NCBI GenBank assembly: GCA_032358165.1 | Contig: JAALGY010000037.1 | Span: 769,001-833,000, forward strand | Origin: Diplosphaera chodatii | Lineage: Eukaryota > Chlorophyta > Trebouxiophyceae > Prasiolales > Stichococcaceae | DNA length: 64,000 nt | Direction of reading: 5' to 3' | Part shown: in pieces, positions 1 through 12,000 of the stretch | Position numbering within the stretch: the stretch's first letter is position 1 | How the letters are laid out: the number at the start of each line of letters is the position of its first letter | Translations under genes and position numbers: made by a program | Notes under the pieces: generated by a model | What the model was told of the DNA's origin: nothing | The model's database searches: none | What the model saw: only the letters and a program-made list of their open reading frames with translations

Positions 1-3000
1 CGGACGTGGTGCTGGCGGTCACGGCCAAGCTGGCGCCGCAGGCGGTGGTGGGCAGCGGCGCCAGCTTCATGGTCGGCCGTCTGTCCTACGCCTTTGGGCT
101 GACAGGTGATGTCAGATCTGCTCCACCCTTGGAAGGCTGCAGTTGCACTAGTTCGGAAGATGTGTGCAATGTCAGGACCTCAAGGCAAGGCCCAACTCTC
201 CTCGTGTTGTCCGTGTTGCACAGGCCCGTGTGTCTCCACCGATACGGCGTGCTCATCATCGCTGGTGGCGACACACCTGGCACACTCGGTGAGTGAGATT
301 ACAGAGTAGATGACGACCTGCTCTCCTGGCTGGGCCCCCGTGGCATTCTCAGCAGCATGACATAATGGCTGCAGTCTCGCTGCATCGGCAGGGCCTCGCT
401 CTGGGCGAGGCGGGCGCTTCGGTTGCTGCTGGCAGCAATGTCATGCTGCTGAGCGGCACCACCAACGCCATCTGCCAGCTGCAGGTGGTCACATGGGTTG
501 CAACTGGGTGCCACCGTCTCAAGGCATGCGTCTTTAGTTTGCAGCTTGCTGTTTTGCGCATGCTGATATGATGTACCTGTGTTGTGCAGGCCCTGTCGCC
601 TGTCGGCCGTTGCCGCACCTTCGACGCCGCAGCGGACGGCTACGGCCGCGGCGAGGGCATTGCCGTGATGGTGATCCAGCCAGGTGACGGCGCACTGAGC
701 GTCACAGAAGCTGCAGCCGCCCCCGGCAGCGGCAGCGCAGGCGCCATGCGGCAGCCGTATGCTGTGCTGCGAGGCTCGGTCACAAACCAGGGCGGTCGGT
801 CTGGCGGGCTGACAGCCCCCAACGGCCCGGCGCAAGGAGCTCTGGTCAGGTGATGTGCACCTGCTTCACTACCGGGACCACATCTGTCGGGGTTGCTCTG
901 TTTGCTGATGCTGATTAAGGTTAAAGACATTGCCAAGACTTGTGCATGCATAATGACAACAGGAGCGCATTGGTGGCGGCTGAAGTATCGGCGGCGGCAG
1001 TCGCAGCAATATCTGTGCACGGCACCGGCACTGCTCTCGGTGTGCCTTCTGATGCTGTATACCTTGTCCAGAGCAGTGCAGCACATCGCCTGCTGAAGCC
1101 ATTTACTGCTGTCTACCCACGTGTTAACAGCATCAGGAGGCGACGTACCCGATCTGCTGAAAGCACATGAATGGTGCTGCCACGACTGCACGATGCCAAA
1201 CCCCACCTCTGCAAGCTGTCGCATCCAAACGTTGGGGGCGGAGTGCATCCGCTGCACCTCATTCATCACAGGGGACCCCATCGAGGTGGGTGCGCTGGCC
1301 GGGGCGCTGGCTGTCAGCGCGGCAGGCGGCGGGCGGCGAGCGCCGCCGGCGCTGCTGTCCAGCAAGGCGTGCTGCGGCCACACCGAGGGCACCGCCGGCC
1401 TGGCAGGTGGGGCACATCGCCATGCGCTTGCTGTTTTGGACTGGCCGCCCTCGACATCAGACCTGGCCCCAAGCGTTTGATACACCTCCTGACCTTGTAT
1501 TCCATATTTGTGGTTGCTGCTGTGCATAGACCATACATGTAGCACCGAGGCTGTGTCAGGAGTCGTGAACCTTCCGAGTGCCTGCAGGCCTGCTGCTGGC
1601 TGCCGGCGCACTGATGGCAGCGGCGGCGCCGCCCATCATGCACCTGCGGACGCCCAATGCACACGTCGGCGCCGCGCTGGACGACTGGCGGCGGGCGGGC
1701 GGCGCCGCTGCAGCGCTGCCAAGGCAGTGCCAGCCTGGTGCCGGCGGACTCTCGGGCCAGCTGGCGGGGACCTCGTCCTTCGGCATGAGCGGCGTCAATG
1801 CGCACGTGCTGCTCGGCACACCGGAGGCCATCCGCAACCAGGTGATAACCCTGTAGCAGTGCGACAACACAGTGCTGGATGTTGCAGGGGGCAAACGAAC
1901 TTCACGCCATCAGTTGTTGGGGCGGGTTATCGGAAGCTCTTCCTGTGTGCTGCGCAGGTTGACAAGCCAGACCTTTTCTTGAGGAGCCGGCACTATGTCG
2001 CACCCCGCATTCAGGCACTGCAGATGTCTGTGCTGTCAGCCAGCCGCAGCGCCACCACCTTCAGCTGCCAGCTGGTGTCTGCACGGCTGTCGTTCCTGCG
2101 GCAGCATGCGGGCAATGGCACAGCGGTGCTGTCAGCTGCGGCGCTTGCTGAGGTGGCAACAGTGGCAGTGAGGCTGCTGCATGAGGTCGGTGGCAGCCGC
2201 AGCGGAAGCAGCATGATTGCAGTGGAAGCACTGGCAGTCACCGCCACTCCACACCTGGCAGCTTGCGGTGTGCTGAGCACCTCAGTCAGTCAGGACGGCA
2301 GCGTGCACATCAGCGCTGCTGATAGCGGCCAGGTGGCAGCAGCACACGCAGCAGTCGTTGCACATCTCGGCACCCAGGCTGCAGCACCATCGGCAGCGCC
2401 GCAGAAGCGGTCGGCAGCACCCGGCCCCCTGGCGAGGATCATGCACTTATCGCCGCTGCTGGCGGAGGCCGCAGCGCCCAGCAGGCCGCTGGCAGCGCTA
2501 CGCCTGTCTCCAGGTGCTGGAGACGGCTTCTGGGTGCACCCCGGGCTGCTGTCGGCGGCGCTGGTGCTGGCGGACATGTGCGAGCAGCCGGCGGCCAATA
2601 CAGCGCACGTGCTGCTGGCGGTGCAGTGCTGTTTGGCAGGGGACATGCACACGGCAGCTTCACAGGCGGACCAGTGGGCCACTGCAGCAGAGGCCAGATG
2701 CGCTGACATCCAGACCTCGCAACAACATTATGCATCTCTGCAGGTGCGGTTGACAGCATTCTGTATGCCTGACACCGCACAGCTTCAACACTTCAGACGT
2801 TATATTGTTTTCCACGCACATTTCCTTCGATGCATGACATGGCCAAAACTCGTTTGTGACCTCACAACCGTTTGCTGCACTGGCTGGTTGCAGGGCCTGG
2901 TCGGCCGGCGGCTGCATGTGCTGGCGGCGGCGGTGCAGCGGGACATCACCGCGGCGCACGAGGACCTGGTGTACACCCTGGACTGGCAGGCCTCGCACGC

Positions 3001-6000
3001 GCTTCCTGCGTCCGCGCCGCCGCTCCTGCAGATGACAGGCAAGACTGCCATCATGCAAGACGTGAGCAGTCGACTCCTGCCACCATTGTGTGGTCCTTGA
3101 GCCTGCAACAAAAGCGCTGCGTGCACATATGCAGGCCCGAGGTCGAAGCAAGTTCACCTGCGCTTTGCGGCTCGGGGTAGCAGCAACGGAGCGCTGTCGC
3201 AGGCCGCATCAAGGGCAGCGTCGGCCATGCTGCGGCTGCTGCAGCAGCACAAGACGCAGCTGCCCGGCAAGGCGTTTGCGTTGCACTCTGCTGGTGGTGC
3301 GCCGCTGCCGGCCGCTCCAGGGCCGCCGGCGCCGGCGCCTGGACCCATGGCCGCTGCCGCGGTGCTGGGCGTGCTCAAGGGTGGGTTGCCACTGCACATC
3401 ATGCCCTGCATTCGGCTAGTCTACAAACTGAGTGCCAACATCATGTCGCGCCTAAAGTGTTCAACTCTCATGCACTGACAATAACTAACAATAATGGCTT
3501 GGTTGCTACCATGTGCAGGTCTGCCCTACGAGCTGCCAAGCATCACGTCCGCTCCGGTGGATGCGGACACCGCAGCAGCTGGCACCCCGGCACGGCAGCA
3601 TGCGCTGGTGGTTGCAACAGGCAGCTTGTCGCCGGGCAGGTGCGCCACAAGCGCAGAGGCTGTCAGCTGGCAGCCCTCCTCTATGACACACGAAACACAT
3701 GCACGTCATCATATACAACGTTGAATAGGGGCAAGTGCCTTCATGGTTGCCCACTGTGGTTTGCATGTGTGCAGGTCCGATGTTGGACCTGAACCCTATG
3801 GGCTGGCGGTGCGTGGCGGGGCGTGGAGCCGCCCCGTCATGTCCTATGACACCGCTCACTCAGCAGCGCCAACCCTGCACGAGCAGGCAAGCTTACGGTG
3901 GCATGAGGTGCACATCAGAGCATGCATCGGAGCTAGGCTTCGGGTTGTGCAGGTCAATTCGATGTTACGGCAGTGCAGCAGCTCATCTGCAGGCTTGTGT
4001 GCAATGACGCCCCGCACCTGCCTACTTGCCAGGTGGCAGGCAGTCGTACAGAGTGCAGCAAGATGTTGAGCCCACGCACCTGTAGTGACCCTTTGTCATT
4101 TGTATGCCGCCCGAGCACTTGAGGAAGCACATGCCGTCCTGCCAAGGCTGCTCAAGACATGATTGAGATAACCGTGCTGTTTGGTTAAGTAGCGCCTGTT
4201 CAAAACAGCTATGAGAGCTGCTTCATATGCAGTCCCAGAGCCTGCAGCCAAGGGTCCCAAACATGCGGTCCCCTTAGCGTCGCAGGCTTCTGACAGCATG
4301 TAAAGCAGCTCTGGAATGCTTTCATCTGCTGCTTCTCCAAGCTTCGGACATGACCAGCGCCCAGGACCCTGTATTGCTGAGAAAGCTGGGTTTTGGGAAC
4401 ACAAGGAGATCAGACGCTGCCATCAAAGTGGCTGAAATGACATCTTCCAATGTATGCGGAGGCACCAATATCGACGACGAGTTTGTAGCAATGGTGCAGG
4501 CTGCATCGTTCGCCTACTCTCGTGATATTTAATCGACAGCAGCACGCCGCATGCAGGCTCAGCTGCTGGACGCCAGGTCTGCGTACGTCATCACCGGGGG
4601 CACCGGCGGCCTGGGGCTGCTGTTTGCAGCATGGCTGGCGGGTGCCGGCGCTCGGCACATCGCGCTGTGGGGGCGCTCCGGGCGGGCGGCTGCCGATGCT
4701 CAACTTGGCCACCTGCTGCGCGGACCCGCACAGGTACCTGTCATTGTGGCTGTCGTGTGCATGCAACAGCTCAACTGACGACACATGTCTCTGCAGACAG
4801 CTTGGTATACATGTGCACACCTACTTGCTTGTGCACGCAACTTGCATTATGGCACCCCGCTCTGTGGACACACCAAGCCAGTGTGCATCCTCAGCGGGCA
4901 TGAACCGGAACCACTTCAGCTTCCCTGAAGCGAAGTGGGCGCTTCTTCAGGCCCAGCTGATGATGCATATGCTAGCAAAGATATGGGAGGGAGCCTGAAT
5001 TTACTTGCCTACGCCATGCACCTCATCCAACATCAGAACTGCCAAGGTGTGCCGACTGCACTGCAGGTGTGCATCCAGCGTGCGGATCCCACGATTGCAG
5101 AGGAGGCGGGCGCTGCACTGTGGCAGCCGGCTAGCGGCAGGTGCTGCATGGCAGGCGCAATCCATGCTGCTGGCACACAGGTGTTGACCTGTGCAAGTGC
5201 TGCCACAGCCCTGGGTGTGGGAAAGCTTCATCACTTACACAGCACATTTTGAGGCACCTGCTGCAGTGACAGAACAATGCTGACTGCATGTCTCAAGATG
5301 TTGTCTTCGTCCATTGCAGATCGAGGCGCGCATTGCAAAGGCGAGGCCAGGCGTCATGCGCCAGGTGATCGCGTCCAAGGCGGCGGCGGTGGACAACGTC
5401 GGCCACAGCCTCGCGCCGGCGCCCGTGGCCTTCTCGCTGCTGTGCTCGTCGGTGTCAGCCGTGGCGGGCTACAGCGGCCAGGTGTTTGTCCACAGAGTGT
5501 TGACAGCCACTGAGGCTGCCAGTGTGCCGACTGATCTGCACCCGAGGTCTTCGAACGGTCAGCAGCTGCGTGAAGTCACACTGCATCCCACAACCGAGCC
5601 GCTGCTGTTCCGCGCAGGCGAACTATGCCGCGGCAAACGCTGCACTGGACGCGTATGCTGCACAGCAGACGGCCAGGGGCGCGGCGGCCGTGGCGGTGCA
5701 GTGGGGCGCCTGGAGTTCTGTAGGTGCGAGTTACTGGTTCGTCACTACCAAGAGCCATGAAAACACCAGAGTGAGCCATAGACATGAGCAGGCACATGCA
5801 AGTACAGCTGGAACAGCTTGACGGTAGCAGGCAGCGCGCTTGTGTGCAGAAGCTTCCATCACACAGCCGCGCTGCAGATTACCCTGCCTGGCCTGTTTCA
5901 GCATAGCATCGTTGAGTTGTGCGTAAGGGGTTGTCGCGATGTCAGTGCGAGCGGCTGCCAGTGGCCTTGGGTCCTTGTAGAGTGTGCAGCCTCAGCAAGA

Positions 6001-9000
6001 TGCAGACTGAATTGGTTGGTTCCAGGTCTGCCCACTGCGGATGTCGTGCTGAAGGGTGGGCCAACCCCCCGCAGGCATGGTGCGGCAGCGGGAGGGCGCG
6101 ATGGGCGAGGCGCAGGCGGCGGCGCTGGGCATGCTGACGCCCGCGGCAGGCGTGGCCGCGATGCAGGGCCTGCTGCTGGACCTGGCCGCCGCGCGCTCCC
6201 CCCGCAGCGCGGCAGGTGCGCCAAGCCACTGCGAAGTACCATGTGAACTGGAAGCACGTGTGGATGTCTATGGAATGACTCTTGTTATCCACAAGGGATG
6301 CCACAATTAGCAGCATGGCAGATGCCACAAACCACGACATAAGGATGCGGACTCAACTGCCAGCAGCAACAGCCCCTAATAGCGGGGCAGCAGGAGCGGC
6401 TTAGTTATGCGAACCCAATGGCCCTTGTTGACGGTGGGGATTGCAGGCGGGGTTGGCGTGGCGATGCAAGCATACTGGCGGCTGCTGCTGGCTCAGGTCA
6501 AGCCGCTGCCGCGCTTCTTCTCGCAGCTCGACTTTGCGGTGGCCGCCTCAACTGCCAAGGCAAGATGTACAGCAGACATGGTCTCGCTGCACTGACACAG
6601 TCTCCAAGAGAACAGAAGCGCCACCCTGCTCACCGTGACAGCACGGTTCCAACACTGTTGCGCAACAGTGTTGGGAAAGTGTTGATACGGTAAGCAGTGT
6701 GGAATGTCACCTTTCGAGCCCGTACACTTGAACCACAAGCAGAGTGGCACCTGACACTTGTGCCCTTTCTTGCATTGACGTGGTCGCAATGGGGTTGGCC
6801 ATTGTGCTGCAGCAGGCAAAGCCTGCGGTGACCAGGGCGGCAGCTCCAACAGCGGGAGGCAAGCAGACCAGCTCCCGGACACTGGCGGACGTGGAAGCAG
6901 CGGTGCTGAAGGTGCGCGCATTTCTGCGCAGCCTGTGCCGCAGAACTCCTATGCTGACTGAACAAGCCAGGCCGATGACAGCTTTCACGGGCAGGACGTG
7001 TCTTTGCCATCCTGCGTTCCACAGGTGGCATCGGAGCTGGTGGGCGGCGCAGTGGATGTGGGGGAGCCGCTGGCCTCGCAGGGCCTCGACTCGCTGGCCA
7101 GCATGGAGCTGCGCCAGAAGCTGCAGGTGTGCACCGCTTGCATCGACAAACCGAATCGCACTGAAGACCGAGTAAGGGCATGGTGCTCGGGGCTGCCCTC
7201 ACAGTGCTGTTGTTTGCGAACTGCCCTCATTCAAGCGAAATCAGGCCAAAACATGCACCCTGGACATTGGTCCCTGTCGTGCAGGAGGAGCTGGAACTGG
7301 AGCTGGCGTCGCTCATAGAGGACCCGCAGAATGCATCGGTGCGCGTCATCGCCGCGGAGGCGTTTGCAAAGCTGGCGTCGGGCGCCGCCGGCCCCGCAGC
7401 GGCGGCGGAGATGCGCAGCGTGTGGATCTCGCCGGCGCCCGTGACCGTCAAGCTGCGGCTGTTCTGCTTGCCGTACGCCGGCGGCATCTCGGAGAACGTC
7501 TACGCCAGGTGCACAGCGTCAGAGTGGTCCCGGATTATTGGGCAATGCGTGAGAGACACGAGTCCAACTGATGACAAAGGACGCGTCTGTCGCCACCAAC
7601 TTGTGACCAGTCTCAAGGCCTTTTACTGCAAGTTGGCCCTGCACAGTGTTGCTGCACGTCATGTGTGCAGCAATTTGCATCTCCATTGCGCTGCGGCAGG
7701 TGGGCGGTCATGCTGCCGGCGTCCATCCAGGTGTGCCCCATCGAGCTGCCGGGGCGGGGCCGCCGCCGCGGGGAGCCGGGCATCGCCACCGTCGACCAAC
7801 TGGCGGATGCATTGGTGGACGGCCTGCCCCTCCAGGTGCTTGCACCGACCACCCACGAAGCGAGCTACATTGCACACGGCTTTACGTGGTGGGTAGATGA
7901 AGTCCTCCACAGAGGCAGCTGCCAGGGTCTGCTGACTGCAAGCAGCCAATTTCAGGTGCATTACGAATCAATCAGTCACCATTCAGTTTCTGTGTTGGTT
8001 TGGAGCGGTCGTGGCCAGGCCTGAGTGTTACACACTGTCAAGGGCTCGTAAGGAACGAGACGGCCCTTGCAGGGGTGTGCTCAGGTCTGGCCACACATGC
8101 ACTAATGACCCACCGCCTGCCCAATCCTGCTGACTAACAGTGCATCAGCCAGGGCAAGCTTCACACACGCTCCTGCACTCACAGGACAAGCCGTACGCCA
8201 TCTTCGGCACCTGCCTGGGCGCCATCGTGGCGTACGAGGTCACACGGCGGGTGGCGGAGCGCAAGTGCGCGCCGCTACCGATTGCCATTTTCCCGGCGGC
8301 GGTGTCGGCGCCGCACCTGTACGCCATCGCGGTCATGAAGCTGTACGTGCAGCACAGCGTCGGTGCGTCACAGTTAATCTTTGAATGTCCTTTGCTTGCT
8401 GACACATGCAATGCCTGTCGTGCACTGGTGCTTGTGGCCTGCTGCATGGGGCTGGTGGCATTTCTGCGTGTGGCATACTATGTTGTCACTCGTAGAGCCT
8501 GTCACTCACCTTTGCAGCAGTGCATATCACGTAAATGCCATGTTCAATCCTCTGCAGTTGCCGAACACAGAGATCCTGCTTATGTGGATGCCCATGATGC
8601 TCTTGCTGCCCGCAGGTTACGACGAGCCGCCGCCGCTGGAGGAGGTGATGGCGTTCCTGGCCACCTGGGACCAGGTCCCCAAGGCGCAGCTGCTGGAGGT
8701 GCGCCGGACTGAGCCGCTCCACAGCAGTCGAACATCTCAACGGGCATACTGATTGCCGCTGCGTAAACTGTCAGGCACAATGGCGTGTCTGCTTCCACGA
8801 AGTCTGCACAGTACATGCTCCTGCTGAGGCCATAGCAGCCTTGACAGCCATGTCAGCCGCATACTCTGCCCTGCGGAAGGTGTTTGAGCGGGGGCACTTT
8901 GCCGGCGTCGAGGAGATGCGCACCAACGAGCGCCTGTTCAACCGCGTGGCGCCGATGGGCGTCAACGACATTGCGATGGCGTGCATGTACAAGTTTGAGG

Positions 9001-12000
9001 GCCTGCACAAGCTGGACATCCCCATGACCTCCTTCGATGGCCTGGCTGACAACACCATCGACCCCGGTGCGGATGGCTAGTGAACTCAAAACGGCCAACA
9101 GGTGCCCAAACGTGCACACGCTCAAACCCTCAATCACTTTGGCGCTGCACGACTTTGCTTTGTGCATGTGCAGGAAACGTTGGACAGTGGTGCCAGTACA
9201 CGAGCGGGCCGTACCGCAATGTGCCCATCGAGGGCGGCGACCACTACTTCGTTTCTACCCACTATCAGGTGCAGATAGCGCACCATCATTGACATGCTTC
9301 GGCAAGCCACCTGCTAACGGTCTCTCACAGAGACCCACCGTTGGCGGGCAATACATAAATACCATTGCAGGCGCCGCCTCGATCTTGTTTGATATTTGCT
9401 CACGAACGCGCGCATGCACGCAGGCATACACGCACGCAACCTGCTCGACATTGTCCTGACCCGACTCTTCTCTCATGGCATCGTAGGAAGTAGTGGGGGT
9501 GGTACGGGCGCAGCTCGTCGGACTGCTGGACGGCTTGAAGGCGGGGGGCCTCATGGAGGGGCACTCCTGGCTGGAGGAAGCAAGTGTTGCCGCTGATGAG
9601 GTGGGTCCTGCAACTAGCTTGTCCCCTGCCTCTGCCGTGGAGTTCGCGACAATGTATGTGCCAGGGCCAACGAGTGTACGGTAAGGTTGCACTGTAGACA
9701 TTGGTGTCAAGATCAGCACGAGGCGGAGAGTCAGCCTGGTAGTAGGCTGACTTGATGGCCGTGCCGCTGTCGACACCAATGTGCCAACATCGGCTGTTCT
9801 GTTGGAGGGTGCTGCAGTGCGCTTGCTAGCCTATTCACTCGGTCCTTCGCTCGGTCCTTTGCACAATCTTCTGTGGTGTGCTGCGTGCACCTGTGCTGAC
9901 CTCAGGATGCAACTGAAAACCAACACGAACACCTGCCATCACTGCATATTGAGCATAAGGCCATGGTCGTTCGGCAGGCTGTGGTGGAGGAAGCTGCGCC
10001 AGCAGATGTCACGCAGCAGGTGACACAGCTGGCAGGCGTGGACGCTGCAGCTCTGGAGGCCACCATCCTTCACACTGTGCGCTATATGTAGCATCTCCGT
10101 ATAGTGTCAGAATCAAGGCCAACAATGTTACATATGTTTGACCGGATGCTTCCCCGAAGGGAGCCCTGTGAGTTGACTGTGCGCAGTGGCATCCTGTGCA
10201 CACCTTCATAAGGCACACCAACCCTTCGTCGTTGCAGGTGCGGGACCTGGTGGGCGGCGACGTGGCGCCGGACGAGCCGCTGGCCTCGAAGGGCCTCGAC
10301 TCCCTGGCCAGCATGGAGCTGCGCCAGAAGCTGCAGGTGCCCGGATCGCTCTTGTGGCACACCCTGACCTCAGCAGCCCAGGCTTCCTACAGCAGTCGTC
10401 GGTAAGCTCTGGCAGTTGGTGCAGCAAACGACACCAGTATGCTGATGATGTGGCGCAGGAGATCACCGGGCTGGAGGTGACAGCGCTGATCGAGGACCCG
10501 GAGCACGCGTCTGTGCGCCAGATCGTGGCCGAGGTGCTGGGCAGCCAGGCGCCCGGAGCACAGGCGGATGCTTCCGCTAGGGCCGCAGGAAGCACCGCCA
10601 TCACAGTCCAGCATGTGGCCAGCCCCTGGATCTCGCCGGCGCCCATCACCGTCAAGATGCGGCTGTTCTGCCTGCCCTACGCTGGCGGCATCTCGGAGAA
10701 TGTCTACTCCAGGTATGAAATGGTTATGTTGCTGCGTCCCAGTCTGCTGCACCTGCAGAGATACCATTGCCGCAGCAGACTTCAGAGATTGCATTACGTT
10801 ATTAGGTATAGGTGCCAGCACACAGGATGCCATCACGTGGGAGGTGTTTAAATTGGTGCGCAGGTGGGCGACAATGCTGCCGGCAGCCATCCAGGTGTGC
10901 CCCATCGAGCTGCCGGGGCGGGGGCGCCGCCGTGATGAGCCGCCCGTCAACGATGTGGCCGTCCTGGCGGACCAGCTGGCGGATGCGCTGCCTCTGCAGG
11001 TGATGGCTTGACTGGTCGACACTTACGACTGGTCGCTGAAGTTCCTACCAGGGCTGCAAACAGATAGAAGATGATATGTGGTAGTTGATGAAGCGGTATG
11101 AAAGCAACATGTATTGCATGACGAAGCGATGAGTAACACCAGGTCATGGCCAATGTGGGCTCGACGAGTTGGCAGAGGCCACGCTACCCAAAGACAGGTC
11201 GTCCAAGACTGAACACCCTGTAATCAGCCTCGTAATGTTGGGAATGGTCGCCCTACCGACAATGGTCGCTACTGATGACTCGTTGGACCCACTGGCTCCA
11301 TTACCTGCTTCACTCTGCACTCCTCTACCAAGAGTTGGACTGCTGCCTTGCGTGACTCGATGCAGTTTACTGACCTTCTGCCAGCCAATTGGTATTCATG
11401 ATTCAGTGCGACCCGTCTATACCTGCAGGGCAAGCCGTATGCGCTGTTCGGCACCTGCCTGGGCGCCATCGTGGCGTACGAGGTGGCCAGACGTGTGGCG
11501 GACCGCAAGCATGCGCCGATGCCGCTGGCGCTGTTCCCCGCGGCGGTGTCGCCGCCGCACCTGTACGCGCTGGCGGTCATGAAGCTGTACGTGCAGCGGG
11601 CCGTTGGTGAGCGCTGGCATGACCAAGTGCTCTGGCAGCAGTCGCGCTCCGATCATCTGGGGATCTCAACAGGACCGTTCTCATTGCCAGCCAGGGACGT
11701 TGCTGCCGGTGCATCCATGAGGCTGAGGCCTCAGGATGATTCTGAACTTCGCATTCGCTGGCTGGACCAGAAATCACACAGTGTCACTGGTGTCTGCCTC
11801 GCCCTACTACAGTGCTTGAACTCTTTCACTCACTGGGGTGGTGCAGAGTATGACAAGGACCCGGCGGAGGTGCTGGAGGAGGCGCTCGCCTTCCTGGCCA
11901 CCTGGGACAAGGTGCCCCGGGCCCAGCTGCTGGAGGTGCGGCCTCCACTCCGTCATTCTGCTGGCTCCATGCTCTCACTCTGCATGCGGTCGTGCAACTC

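Noticed and set aside
9601..9681. Stop codon shortly after TE1 as the true end of a first PKS gene
   Set aside because: GTGGGT at 9601 is a usable donor and the exon from 9978 continues in phase into ACP2; kept only as an alternative terminus.
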